64,000 nucleotides of DNA, from assembly GCF_003259845.1 (NCBI RefSeq), contig NZ_QLMJ01000023.1, positions 147,554-211,553 on the forward strand, read 5' to 3'. Made by a program: the position numbers and the translations under genes. This DNA comes from Actinoplanes lutulentus (GTDB lineage: Bacteria > Actinomycetota > Actinomycetes > Mycobacteriales > Micromonosporaceae). Of the stretch, positions 24,543 to 33,297 are shown one piece after another. How positions within the stretch are numbered: the stretch's first letter is position 1; every line of letters starts with the position of its first letter. The notes beneath the pieces are model-generated. The model was given only the letters and a program-made list of their open reading frames with translations. It ran no database searches and had not been told where the DNA came from.

Positions 24543-25835
24543 ATGCCAGCCGCGGCCAACGGGCACCAGGCAACCGCGACCAACGGGCACCAGGCAACCG
24601 CGACAAAAGCCGCGCAGGCCACGACGACCAAGGTCGTCAAGCGCGGCGTCAACCCCCGGGCCGCCCACCTCGCCCTCGCCCTGCGCAACGTCGCCGAGAA
24701 CGACGGCGAGATCTCCCGCGCCGGCATCTCCACAGCGACCGGCCTGAACCGCTCGACCGCCTGCTCGCTCATCGAGGAGCTGATGGCCGGCGGCCTCGTC
24801 CGGGAAGTCAAGGAGGCCCGGAAGAACACCAGGGCCGGCCGCCCCGGAACCGCCCTCGGCCTGCGCTCCGACGGCCCGGCCGGTCTCGGCATCGACGTCA
24901 ACGTCGACTACACCGCGGTCTGCGTCGTCGACCTCACCGGCGCGGTCCGCTACAAGCACGTGGTCGCCGAGGACCAGCGCGGACAGAACACCCGCGAGGT
25001 GCTCGACCGGATCGCCCGGCTCGCCCGCGGCGCGCAGAACGCCGCCGAGTCCTTCGGGCTCACCCTCTGCGGCAGCGCGGTCGCGGTCCCCGGCATCGTC
25101 GATCGTCGCGGCGCCACCGTGACCCTCGCGCCGAACCTCGGCTGGCACGACCTCGACGTGGCCGAGGTCCTCCCGGCCGACGTGCACGGCGAGCGCGCCA
25201 CGCTCGACAACGAGGCGAACTTCGCGGCGCTCTCCGAGGAGGACCTGCTCCGCTCGGGCGCCAGCTATCTGTACGTCAGTGGCCAGATCGGCGTCGGCGC
25301 CGGCATCGTGCTCGACGGCACGCTGTACCGCGGATCGCACGGCTGGAGCGGCGAGATCGGCCACCTCACGATCGACCGCGACGGCCCCGAATGTCCGTGC
25401 GGCCGGCGTGGCTGCCTCGAACGTTACGCCGGGCACGAAGCCATCCTGCGAGCCACCAACATCATGACCGGCGCCGGCACCACGCTGGGCGTCAGCCCGA
25501 CCGCCGACCTCATCGCCGATCGCGCCCGCGCCGGCGACGCACCCACCCTCGCCGCGCTCGCGACCGCCGGGCGCACGCTCGGTTTCGCGCTCGCCGGCTG
25601 CCTCAACCTGCTCGACGTCGGCACGATCGTCCTCGGCGGCATCTACCGCGACCTCGCCCCGTGGATCGGGCCCGAGGTCGAGCGCGAAATCCAGGCTCAA
25701 TTCGTCGGCGCACGCTGGGCGCGCCCCGAGGTCCGCCCCGCGGTCTACGGCGCCGAGGCGCCCGCGCTCGGTGCGGCACGCTCGGTCGTCCGCGACGTCA
25801 TCAACGACCCGATCCGCTGGCTTGTCCGAAACTGA
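24543..25835 (+). CDS. ROK-family transcriptional regulator of the sugar operon
   Basis: An N-terminal helix-turn-helix (NDGEISRAGISTATGLNRSTACSLIEEL) precedes a ROK sugar-kinase-like domain. The domain has the structural zinc motif CPCGRRGCLERYAG and the glycine-rich VSGQIGVGAGIVLDG. The ATG at 24543 has GAGGAG six bases upstream; sequence before it is Arg/Thr-rich and not conserved in the family. The first residues hold a duplicated NGHQATAT encoded by a 24-bp direct repeat. It is divergent from chvE and probably represses the importer until sugar binds. Confidence 0.9.
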   Translation: MPAAANGHQATATNGHQATATKAAQATTTKVVKRGVNPRAAHLALALRNVAENDGEISRAGISTATGLNRSTACSLIEELMAGGLVREVKEARKNTRAGRPGTALGLRSDGPAGLGIDVNVDYTAVCVVDLTGAVRYKHVVAEDQRGQNTREVLDRIARLARGAQNAAESFGLTLCGSAVAVPGIVDRRGATVTLAPNLGWHDLDVAEVLPADVHGERATLDNEANFAALSEEDLLRSGASYLYVSGQIGVGAGIVLDGTLYRGSHGWSGEIGHLTIDRDGPECPCGRRGCLERYAGHEAILRATNIMTGAGTTLGVSPTADLIADRARAGDAPTLAALATAGRTLGFALAGCLNLLDVGTIVLGGIYRDLAPWIGPEVEREIQAQFVGARWARPEVRPAVYGAEAPALGAARSVVRDVINDPIRWLVRN

Positions 25836-25852
25836 TCCCAGCGCACAGTGAT

Positions 25853-25878
25853 GTCCCGGCCCACCTGGGGGCCGGGAC
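25853..25878 (+). terminator. Hairpin terminator after the ROK gene
   Basis: GTCCCGGCCC and GGGCCGGGAC form a 10-bp perfect stem with a six-base loop, 17 bp after the stop. No T-run follows. Confidence 0.7.
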
Positions 25879-26015
25879 GTCCGCATCGCCGAGAGAACCG
25901 TCACAGATGGCTTATCGGCAACTAACCGGCAAATCACAGCATTTAGACCCGGCGCTTCGCCGCCGGCTCCCTGCCGGGTCCTTCTCCATTGCGTGGGTAC
26001 GCACGAAGAACCCGA

Positions 26016-26438
26016 TTATCGATGCATAGTCGCCCCTTGGAGAACCTTGTCAACGGCCACCCGCGGCCCGTGGACAGCCAGCCCGACAAGATCCAGTTCC
26101 CCGGTCGAGACCGCGCGCACGGCGGCCCGGTTGTCCGCGTCGTTCCCGGTCGCGAAGAGATCAGCCGTGAAGATCGACAGCTGCACGTCCCGGGCCAGCG
26201 CCCGCCCGTGCGCGGCGGTCAGCGTCTCCTTGCCGCCCTCGAACACCAGCACCGGCTGCCGGAACATCGGCAGGTAACTCACGTCCCCGCCGTCGACATA
26301 CGGCTCACCGATCACCTCGGGGACGGCCGAGCCGAGCCCGCTGACGAGGAACGCGGTCACGTTGAGCCGTTGCCAGACCGCCAGGTCGTCGCGGAGCAGC
26401 ACAGCGATCTTGGTAGCGAAACGCAGCGGAGTGTTCAT
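26016..26438 (-). CDS. DUF2000 family protein
   Basis: This 140-residue protein matches DUF2000: KIAVLLRDDLAVWQRLNVTAFLVSG, PMFRQPVLVFEGG and a C-terminal DLVGLAVHGPRVAVDKVLQGA. Family members are small cytoplasmic proteins of unknown function resembling peptidyl-tRNA hydrolase 2-like folds. The ATG at 26438 is 35 bp from the divergent AraC-type gene, so the two are probably a regulator-target pair. The 180 bp between the ROK gene and this gene hold only the terminator. Confidence 0.85.
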   Translation of the reverse strand: MNTPLRFATKIAVLLRDDLAVWQRLNVTAFLVSGLGSAVPEVIGEPYVDGGDVSYLPMFRQPVLVFEGGKETLTAAHGRALARDVQLSIFTADLFATGNDADNRAAVRAVSTGELDLVGLAVHGPRVAVDKVLQGATMHR

Positions 26439-26473
26439 GCCCGGAATCGTCGTCCGGCCGTACCCACCAGGTC

Positions 26474-27286
26474 TTGTACGATTTTGACGTGCCCGCTGCC
26501 TCAGGATTTCCCGGGCCGCAGATCGACGCCTGGCGGCCGCCGCTGGACGGTGTCGTCGAGGTGCTGCACGCCCGTTTCGGCGAGCACGGCTATCCGATGC
26601 ACGCCCACGACGCCTGGACGGTGCTGCTCGTCGACGACGGCGCGGTCCGCTACGACCTGGACCGCCACGAGCGCGGAGCGTACGGCGACCTGGTCACCCT
26701 GCTGCCGCCGAAGGTCCCGCACAACGGCACCGCGGCCGGCCCGCGCGGTTTTCGCAAACGGGTCCTGTACCTGGAGCCGCACCTGCTCCCCCAACGCCTG
26801 ATCGGCGCCTCGGTGGACACTCCGGCGATCACCGACCGGACGCTGCATCGGCTGGTCTCATCGGTGCACCGCGTTCTGCGTACCCAAGAAGAGGCCGCGG
26901 CAGAGGCGCTGCTGGCCGTGGCGCTGGAGAGGCTGCGCACGCACCTGGGCGATCCCGCGGCACCGAGCGCGCCCACCCGCGACGCCGCGCATGGCCTGCG
27001 CGACCTGCTCGAAGAGCACATCGTCGAGGGCCTGCCGCTGAGCGCGGCCTCGGCCCAGCTGCACTTCGACCCGGCCCACCTGGTCCGCTCGTTCCGGCGC
27101 GAGTTCGGCATGAGCCCACACCAGTACCTGATCTCCCGCCGCGTCGACCTGGCCCGCCGCATGATCGTCGCCGGCCACCCCCTGCGGGCGGCGGCGACGG
27201 ACGCCGGCTTCTACGACCAGCCCCACCTGACCCGCCACTTCAAACGCATCCTGGGCGTCCCCCCAAGCCACTTCACCCACCCCTGA
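26474..27286 (+). CDS. AraC-family transcriptional regulator with cupin-like sensing domain
   Basis: The N-terminal AraC-binding (cupin) domain has EHGYPMHAHDAWTVLLVDDGAVRYDLDRHE, with the His pair usual in this fold. The C-terminal AraC HTH pair is LPLSAASAQLHFDPAHLVRSFRREFGMSPHQYL and AAATDAGFYDQPHLTRHFKRILGVPPSHF. The start is uncertain: TTG at 26474 is first, while GTG at 26489 follows a TACGAT (-10-like) at 26477-26482 and could be leaderless. It is divergent from the DUF2000 gene and likely controls it. Confidence 0.88.
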   Translation: MYDFDVPAASGFPGPQIDAWRPPLDGVVEVLHARFGEHGYPMHAHDAWTVLLVDDGAVRYDLDRHERGAYGDLVTLLPPKVPHNGTAAGPRGFRKRVLYLEPHLLPQRLIGASVDTPAITDRTLHRLVSSVHRVLRTQEEAAAEALLAVALERLRTHLGDPAAPSAPTRDAAHGLRDLLEEHIVEGLPLSAASAQLHFDPAHLVRSFRREFGMSPHQYLISRRVDLARRMIVAGHPLRAAATDAGFYDQPHLTRHFKRILGVPPSHFTHP

Positions 27287-27441
27287 GAACCCAGTGACAG
27301 CCCCGCCAAGCCTCCTCAACCGCCCCTGACAACCCCGGCGCAGCCCCGCCACCCACCCAAAACCCAGGCTGCCGCACCCCCGCGGATCGCCACCCACCCG
27401 GATCGCCCGGTCGCCCAGCCGCCCCCGCCGCCCCCGGTCGA

Positions 27442-27488
27442 GATCTTGTGAGTTTGCGGCTGGCATGGAGGCAATAACTCACAAGGTC
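27442..27488. repeat. 47-bp palindromic repeat, copy 1
   Basis: The left arm is GATCTTGTGAGTTT and the right arm AACTCACAAGGTC, around a 20-bp non-conserved centre. This is one of four copies in the window and all but one are exactly 47 bp long. It lies in the 609-bp gene-free stretch 27287-27895, which otherwise holds Gly/Ala/Arg-type low-complexity DNA such as CGGCAGCGGCAGCGG near 27840 and no convincing gene. Confidence 0.85.
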
Positions 27489-27511
27489 GCGCGGCACGGC
27501 GAGAGACAATC

Positions 27512-27559
27512 AATCTTGTGAGTTTCCGGTCGGCACCGCGTCGCAAAGTCGCACAATTC
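27512..27559. repeat. 47-bp palindromic repeat, copy 2 (degenerate right arm)
   Basis: The left arm AATCTTGTGAGTTT is nearly intact, but the right arm has drifted to AAAGTCGCACAATTC. It lies 24 bp after copy 1. Confidence 0.65.
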
Positions 27560-27615
27560 CAGGCGCGAGGCCGGGGACGGCCAATGCTGCGAGCCCTGCG
27601 GCGGCTCAGAGAGCC

Positions 27616-27662
27616 GATCTTGTGAGTTTTCGGCCAGCGCCGCGGCACAAACTCACAAGATC
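27616..27662. repeat. 47-bp palindromic repeat, copy 3
   Basis: GATCTTGTGAGTTT at 27616-27629 and AAACTCACAAGATC at 27649-27662 form perfect 14-bp inverted arms with a 19-bp spacer. Confidence 0.9.
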
Positions 27663-27895
27663 GCTAGGGCGCCGAGGCAAGCCCAAGGTCAGCAGGGCGC
27701 GGAGGCGCAAGGGCGGCGAGCAACAGCCGCCAACCGCGGCAACTGGCACCGAACGGCAAATGCGATACCGAAACGGCAGCTGCGAGCGCCGGCAGCGGCA
27801 TCGAACGACGGCAGCTGCGGCGCGGCTGCGGCAGCGGGCTCCGGCAGCGGCAGCGGCAGCGGGCTCCAGCGGCGGTGGGCTTCGGCTGCGGTTGG

Positions 27896-29584
27896 TCAGT
27901 GGGTTACGGCTTGGCCTCGGCCTCGGTTTTTGGCGTGGTAGAGGTTGCGGTCGGCCCCGGTGAGCAGGCCCGGCAGCTCCGCGCCGCCGCCGTGGTGGAC
28001 GCCGATGCTGACCGATACTGACAGCCCGGCGGCCAGGTCGCGCCAGGTGAAACCGCGGACCGCGTCGACGATCTGCTGGGCGCGCTGGGCCGGGATGCCG
28101 TCCGGCATGTCGGCGAGGATCACCACGAACTCGTCGCCGCCCAGACGCGCCGCGAGGTCGCCCTGGCGGACATGCTCGCCGAGGATTCCGGCGATCCGGG
28201 CCAGCACCAGGTCGCCGACGTCGTGGCCGAAGCCGTCGTTCACGCCCTTGAAGTGGTCGACGTCGACCATCAGCACCGCGTAGGCGCCCGCGTCCCGGGC
28301 GTGGTCGTCGACGTAGGCGTGGTAGCCCCGCCGGTTCGCCAGCCCGGTCAGCTCGTCGGTGAGCAGATCCAGCCGCAGCTGGTCGTGTTCGCGCCGTCGG
28401 CGTTCCACCGCGATCGCCGAGCGGACGTTCGCCACCCGGTGCAGGCGGTCGTTCCAGCGCAGCGTCGCCTGCTCGTCGGCGTACCGCAGGGCGATCTCCG
28501 GCGCGCCGGCGCGCTCCGCGGCCAGGCGCATGGCAAGCATGCGGGCATGCGGCGGCACACCTGTGACTTTCTCGGGTACGAGTGACTCAGGGTCGTCGAC
28601 ACGCACCGTCCCCCGGATCACCGCCGCCAGCAGGGTGACGAACTCGCCGATCGTGCCCGTCACCGGCGGCGCCTCGATGCCGGCGAGGGCGGACAGCAGG
28701 TGAAGGTGCCCGCGGTACTGCTCGGCCCAGCTCGGCGGCCAGTCGTCGGTGAACGGCTCAATGCCCTCCCCAGGCGCCGGCCCCGCAACGGCGACGGGCG
28801 CCGACCCCGCGACAGGCATCAGCCCCGCGACGGCAACGGGCGCCGACCCCGCGACAGGCGCCGGCCCCGCGACGGCGACAGGCGCTGGCTCCGCGACGGG
28901 CGCTGGGGCGGTGGGGAACGCTGTCGCGGCTCGGGTGGCCGCCGCCTCCCAGTCGCCGATCATCGCGTGGGCGCAGGCCCAGTCCGCGACCAGCTCGATC
29001 CGGTTGATCGCCAGCACGATGCTCTGGCGCTGCGACGTCCGGTCCGGACGTCCCCGCAACGCCGGCGAGGGCTGTTCCGCCAGGGCGTGGTCGGCCTGGT
29101 CGTAGTGTTCGATCGCCAGTTCCCAGAGGCCGAGCGTGTGCGAGACGCAGCCGAGCTCGATGAACGCGGACACACGGTGGGCTTTCGGCCCGCCCGCGTG
29201 GTCGAGCAGGCCTACCGCGCGGACCAGCGGGCTCGCCGCGGATCCGGCCAGGTCCAGGGGGTGTTTCGAGGCGGCTCGGCGGCCGGCGCTCGCGGCCAGG
29301 GCCAGGGCGGTCAGCGCCGGCTCGTCCAGCTCGGCGGCCTGTTCGATCATGGCGCGGATGTGTTCGCTGTCGTCGCCGCCGGCCTCCATCACGGCCAGTG
29401 ACCGGGCGAAGCTCAGCAGCAGCCGCACGTCGCCCCAGGCCGGCCGGGCCAGCCGGACCGCCGCGGCGTCGATCTCGGCCAGGCCGATCTCGCCCTGGGC
29501 CGCCTCGATCAGCGCGTAGGCCTCCTCGATCGCGGCCGCGTGCAGATCATCCTCCACGCCTGTCCATCGGCAGCCCGCGCGCAC
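27896..29584 (-). CDS. Diguanylate cyclase with helical N-terminal region (GGDEF)
   Basis: The C-terminal ~170 residues form a GGDEF domain: TDELTGLANRRGYHAYVDDHA, LMVDVDHFKGVNDGFGHDVGD and RLGGDEFVVILADM with an intact active site. It should make c-di-GMP from GTP. The N-terminal ~350 residues are helical and TPR-like (EEAYALIEAAQGEIGLAEI, YDQADHALAEQ) with no membrane segments, so the enzyme is probably cytoplasmic. A Pro/Val/Ala repeat linker sits in the middle. GTG at 29584 is the longest start; GTG at 29557 is an alternative. Confidence 0.88.
   Translation of the reverse strand: MRAGCRWTGVEDDLHAAAIEEAYALIEAAQGEIGLAEIDAAAVRLARPAWGDVRLLLSFARSLAVMEAGGDDSEHIRAMIEQAAELDEPALTALALAASAGRRAASKHPLDLAGSAASPLVRAVGLLDHAGGPKAHRVSAFIELGCVSHTLGLWELAIEHYDQADHALAEQPSPALRGRPDRTSQRQSIVLAINRIELVADWACAHAMIGDWEAAATRAATAFPTAPAPVAEPAPVAVAGPAPVAGSAPVAVAGLMPVAGSAPVAVAGPAPGEGIEPFTDDWPPSWAEQYRGHLHLLSALAGIEAPPVTGTIGEFVTLLAAVIRGTVRVDDPESLVPEKVTGVPPHARMLAMRLAAERAGAPEIALRYADEQATLRWNDRLHRVANVRSAIAVERRRREHDQLRLDLLTDELTGLANRRGYHAYVDDHARDAGAYAVLMVDVDHFKGVNDGFGHDVGDLVLARIAGILGEHVRQGDLAARLGGDEFVVILADMPDGIPAQRAQQIVDAVRGFTWRDLAAGLSVSVSIGVHHGGGAELPGLLTGADRNLYHAKNRGRGQAVTH
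28770..28912 (-). repeat. In-frame repeats in the linker of the GGDEF gene
   Basis: Related 24-bp units encode PAPVAVAG and SAPVAVAG-type octads repeated about five times. They sit in the linker between helical and catalytic parts and change its length without a frameshift. Confidence 0.8.
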
Positions 29585-29637
29585 AGCTCAGGGAACCATC
29601 AAGCGCGGGCGCGATCAAGAGTCCGACAAAACCAATC

Positions 29638-31323
29638 TCACGGGATCATCCACCCCAGAACCGGCGTGCCCTGCAGCGTGACCAGTACGCACATGAACAG
29701 CAGCAGCACCAGGCTCCAGCCGACCACCCGGCGGAAGAGGTCGCCCTCCTTGCCGGCCATGCCCACGGCCGAGGCGGCGATCGCCAGGTTCTGCGGGCTG
29801 ATCATCTTGCCGAGCACGCCGCCGGACGAGTTGGCGGCGGCCAGCAGCAGCGGGTCCAGGCCGGCCTTCGCGGCGGTCTGCACCTGCAGCGCGCCGAACA
29901 GGGCGTTCGACGAGGTGTCCGAGCCCGTCACGGCCACGCCGATCCAGCCGAGGATCGACGAGAGGAAGAGGAACACCCCACCGGCCGCCGCGAACAGCTC
30001 ACCCAGGGTGTTGGTCTGGCCGGACTGGTTCAGGACGTACGCCAGCGCCAGGACCGCCATCACCGTCACGATGGCGTGCCGGAGTTCGGCGTACGTTCGT
30101 GCGTACGCTCGAAGGGCCGCAAGCGGGCCGATGCGAAGGACCACCGCCGTGAGGATCCCGGCAAGGATCATGAGAGTGCCGGCGGCGGGAAGCCAGCCGA
30201 AGGTGAAGCTGGTCGAGGCCAGGGGCTTGCCGTTGGCGCCGATGATGTCGAGGCCGGGCCAGGGGAAGACGACCGTCCAGGGTTCGGTGGCGAGGGCTTC
30301 CTTGATCGGGCCGAGGTTCGCGATCGAGAAGATGGCGATGATGATCAGGTAGGGCGCATAGGCGCGAGCCACCTCGGCGGGCGCGTCCCGGCGCACGACC
30401 TGCCTGGTGGTCCCCGACGAGGGAGCCACCTGATCGGGTTCCGACGGTGAGGCGTGCAGGTCCGGGGACTCCGCCGGGTGCCAGATGCGCAGAAGCAGGA
30501 CCACCGCCGCTGCCGACACCAGCGACGCGACGATGTCGGTGAGCGGAACCGAGATGTAGTTCGACGCCACGAACTGGGCCAGCCCGAAGACCAGACCGGC
30601 GACGACCGCGGCCGGCCAGGTCTGCTTCACGCCGCGGCGGCCGTCGACGACCGCTACCAGGACCAGTGGAACGATCACGGCCAGGATCGGGGTCTGCCGG
30701 CCGACCATCGCACCGAGCGTGTCGGTGTTGAGCCGGGGATCACCGAGCGCTCCCGACGTGACAGTGCCGAGCGTGACGATCGGGGTGGCGAGCGCGCCGA
30801 ACGCGACCGGGGCGGTGTTGGCGATCAGCGCGACCGCGGCGGCGTGCAGCGGCCGGAAGCCGAGCGCCATCAGCATGACCACGGTGACGGCCACCGGCGT
30901 GCCGAACCCGGCGAGCGCTTCGAGCAGCGCGCCGAAACAGAACGCCACGATGATCGCCTGGATCCGCATGTCCGGGCTGACCCGTTCCATCGAGCGGCGC
31001 AGCACGTCGAAGTGGCCGCTCACCACGGTCAGGTTGTAGACCCAGATGGCGTTCAGGACGATCCACAGGATCGGGAAGAACCCGAACGCGGCGCCCTCGC
31101 TCGCCGAGAGCAGCGCCTGGCCGACCGGCATCTCGTAGATGGCGACCGCGACGACCAGCGCTACGCCCAGCGAGATCAGGCCGGCCATCCAGGCCCGCAT
31201 CCGGAGGACACCGAGCAGCAGGAAGAGCGTGAGCAGCGACAACGAGGCGAAGATCGCGGACAGGCCGACGGAACCGGCTACCGGGTCGGTCACGATCCTG
31301 AACTGTTCGAACATGAGAACCAT
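29638..31323 (-). CDS. lctP: L-lactate permease (LctP family)
   Basis: This 561-residue membrane protein has about 13 segments and the family motifs FCFGALLEALAGFGTPVAVT, NTAPVAFGALATPI and NSSGGVLGKMISPQNLAIA. Together these are typical of LctP/GlcA transporters for lactate or glycolate. The loop near residues 290-320 is hydrophilic and non-conserved. ATG at 31323 or three codons later could be used. No lactate dehydrogenase gene is adjacent. Confidence 0.93.
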   Translation of the reverse strand: MVLMFEQFRIVTDPVAGSVGLSAIFASLSLLTLFLLLGVLRMRAWMAGLISLGVALVVAVAIYEMPVGQALLSASEGAAFGFFPILWIVLNAIWVYNLTVVSGHFDVLRRSMERVSPDMRIQAIIVAFCFGALLEALAGFGTPVAVTVVMLMALGFRPLHAAAVALIANTAPVAFGALATPIVTLGTVTSGALGDPRLNTDTLGAMVGRQTPILAVIVPLVLVAVVDGRRGVKQTWPAAVVAGLVFGLAQFVASNYISVPLTDIVASLVSAAAVVLLLRIWHPAESPDLHASPSEPDQVAPSSGTTRQVVRRDAPAEVARAYAPYLIIIAIFSIANLGPIKEALATEPWTVVFPWPGLDIIGANGKPLASTSFTFGWLPAAGTLMILAGILTAVVLRIGPLAALRAYARTYAELRHAIVTVMAVLALAYVLNQSGQTNTLGELFAAAGGVFLFLSSILGWIGVAVTGSDTSSNALFGALQVQTAAKAGLDPLLLAAANSSGGVLGKMISPQNLAIAASAVGMAGKEGDLFRRVVGWSLVLLLFMCVLVTLQGTPVLGWMIP

Positions 31324-31430
31324 CCAGAGCTATCGATCCCCTCTTGACCGCAATCTAGCCCTCTGCGCGCGAACCGCAACACGGGCGACCATCGAGGTGC
31401 GCCGACGGGAACGCCTGGCATGATCCCCGC

Positions 31431-32246
31431 ATGACGCACGCGGACCTCACCGTCGCCGCATGGCAGGGCCTTTCCGACGAGGCCGCCGCGCGGACCGCGG
31501 CGGCCATCGCCCGGGAGACCGGGTCGCGCTTCGAGCAGATCAAACTCCATGGGTACGCGGGACGACGTGCCCGCACCGCGTCGTTCGACCGTGACGGAAC
31601 CCGGTTAGTCCTGGTCCCGGGCGGCACGGTCAGGCTCGGCTTCGACCCCGCCGGGTGGACGCCCAGCGCCCGTCAGCTGGCCGGCTTCGAGCAGGCCGCC
31701 GCGGAGTGGAACCTGGACGGCCCGATCCACCGCCACATCGGCGAGACCACGTCACCGTCCCGCGAGGTCACCCTGCCGGCCCTGCTGGTGGCAGCCGGCG
31801 CGGCGGCCGCGGACGACCTGGTCGAGCTGACCGAGGACGACGACGACCAGGACCACGCCTGGCTGATCAACGGCCTGCGCGCACAGGGCCTGCGGCTGCC
31901 CTCACCCGACGAGTGGGAGCACGCGTGCGCCGCCGGCGCCACCACGCTGTACCGGTGGGGTGACGACAACCCGGACGGCGAACCGTACGGAAAGGTCCCG
32001 CTGATCCAGGAGCCGAACCTGTTCGGCCTGGTGATCGCCCACGACCCGTACGCCGCCGAGTTCACCGCCGACCCCGCGGTGTTCTGCGGCGGTGACGGCG
32101 GTTCGGCGCTCTGCGGTGGATACGGCGACTTCCTGAGCTGGCTGACGCTCGCCACCGCGTACCGCGAGCCGGAGCTGGGCGAGGCCGTCTACGACGGCGG
32201 CCTGGTCGGCGAGACCCCCGCCCGCCCGGTCCTGGAGATCGGCTGA
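31431..32246 (+). CDS. Formylglycine-generating-enzyme (SUMF1)-like domain protein
   Basis: The C-terminal part has LRLPSPDEWEHACAAGATTLYRWGDD and later GGDGGSALCGGYGDFLSWL, which match the FGE-sulfatase fold (PTEAEWEyAARgG-like). The N-terminal ~90 residues are different and helical (AAWQGLSDEAAARTAAAIARET). The paired Cys of true FGE cannot be confirmed, so this may be a non-catalytic relative. It stands alone between convergent proline dehydrogenase and divergent LctP. Confidence 0.75.
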   Translation: MTHADLTVAAWQGLSDEAAARTAAAIARETGSRFEQIKLHGYAGRRARTASFDRDGTRLVLVPGGTVRLGFDPAGWTPSARQLAGFEQAAAEWNLDGPIHRHIGETTSPSREVTLPALLVAAGAAAADDLVELTEDDDDQDHAWLINGLRAQGLRLPSPDEWEHACAAGATTLYRWGDDNPDGEPYGKVPLIQEPNLFGLVIAHDPYAAEFTADPAVFCGGDGGSALCGGYGDFLSWLTLATAYREPELGEAVYDGGLVGETPARPVLEIG

Positions 32247-32265
32247 CCACGAGCCGGCACGATCG

Positions 32266-33207
32266 TCACCGGGCTGGGGCGTGGAGAGGGCCTCCGGCGT
32301 CGACGACGGCGGTGAGCAGGCGCTGCGGGTCCTCGGCCAGCCGGTTGCAGACGTAGAGCCACCACTCGGTGCCGAAGACCACGTACTCGCGGGTGGGGTG
32401 GCCGCGGCCGGCCATCGCGGTGAGGCGGTCGGGGCCGAGGCCCAGCAGCGTCTCGAACTCCCAGGGAGCGTCCTCGCGGCCGGCGCCGAGCAGGGCGTCG
32501 ACGCGGTGGATCAGGTCCCAGTCGTGGGTGGCGAACGAGCAGGAGTGGCCGGCGTCCGCGAGCATCTCGGCGTACCGGAGATAGGCGGCCGTCATCGCCG
32601 GGTCCTCGCGTGCCCAGGCGTGTGTCTCCGGTTCCAGGAAAGCGCCCTTGACCAGGCGGATCCGGCCCGGCAGGCCGAGCAGCGCGGGCAGGTCCCCAGC
32701 GGTGCGGTGCAGCCGCGCCTGGACGGTGATCCCGACGTGGCCGAAACGCTCGGACAGCCGGCGGTGCACCGCCAGGATCGCATCGGTGCGCTCGGAGCCC
32801 TCCGCCGAGATGATCATCTCCCGCCCGGTCGCCGCGGTGGCCTCGGCGATCCGGGTGGCGTTGCCGAGGGCGAGTTCCTCGTCGATGGCGAGGCCGATGT
32901 GTGACAGGTCGAGCGACACCGAACAGCCCGGTGCGAGCCGGTGGGCCGCGTCGACGAACACGTCGGTCTCGGCGGTGGCCCGCTGCGGGTCGCGGCAGCT
33001 CTCCCCCAGGTATTCGGCGTTGGCACGATGCCCGGCCGCGAGGATCTCGGCGACCCGGGGCAGCGCGTCCTCGAGGCTGTCACCGGCGACGAAGCGCCGG
33101 GCCACCCGCCGGGCGATCGGGCCGAGCAGCGGGTCGGCGGGCACCCGCCACTTGAGCTCCTCGTCGAGGGCGAGAGCACGCAGGGTTTCCGAAACCGTGG
33201 TCGTCAT
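32266..33207 (-). CDS. Proline dehydrogenase
   Basis: This 313-residue FAD enzyme oxidises proline to pyrroline-5-carboxylate. Seen are VSLDLSHIGLAIDEE, GITVQARLHRTAGDL, RIRLVKGAFLEPETHA (barrel Lys/Gly) and CSFATHDWDLIHRV. The C-terminus has EFETLLGLGPDRL and EYVVFGTEWWLYVCNRLAEDP, the flavin-site helix. It is monofunctional with no P5C dehydrogenase domain or gene nearby. It is divergent from the GlxA-type regulator, with a 12-bp inverted repeat between them. Confidence 0.92.
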   Translation of the reverse strand: MTTTVSETLRALALDEELKWRVPADPLLGPIARRVARRFVAGDSLEDALPRVAEILAAGHRANAEYLGESCRDPQRATAETDVFVDAAHRLAPGCSVSLDLSHIGLAIDEELALGNATRIAEATAATGREMIISAEGSERTDAILAVHRRLSERFGHVGITVQARLHRTAGDLPALLGLPGRIRLVKGAFLEPETHAWAREDPAMTAAYLRYAEMLADAGHSCSFATHDWDLIHRVDALLGAGREDAPWEFETLLGLGPDRLTAMAGRGHPTREYVVFGTEWWLYVCNRLAEDPQRLLTAVVDAGGPLHAPAR

Positions 33208-33240
33208 GGGACCAGCCTCGCGGGAGCGCCGCCCGGCGGA

Positions 33241-33281
33241 CAGTGGCAGGAACGCCGACTATCCTGCAATTCCTGCCACTG
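33241..33281. promoter_or_regulatory. Perfect 12-bp inverted repeat between proline dehydrogenase and the GlxA-type gene
   Basis: CAGTGGCAGGAA at 33241-33252 is mirrored by TTCCTGCCACTG at 33270-33281, with a 17-bp spacer. It is the only long symmetry in the 90-bp divergent intergenic region and precedes the AGGAGG of the regulator. It is probably the operator of the GlxA-type regulator. Confidence 0.65.
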
Positions 33282-33297
33282 ATCGACAGGAGGCCCC

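Noticed and set aside
27622..27963. Plus-strand frame in the 27.3-27.9 kb gap
   Set aside because: Encodes only Arg/Gly/Ala low-complexity sequence from CGGCAG repeats and begins inside a palindromic repeat.
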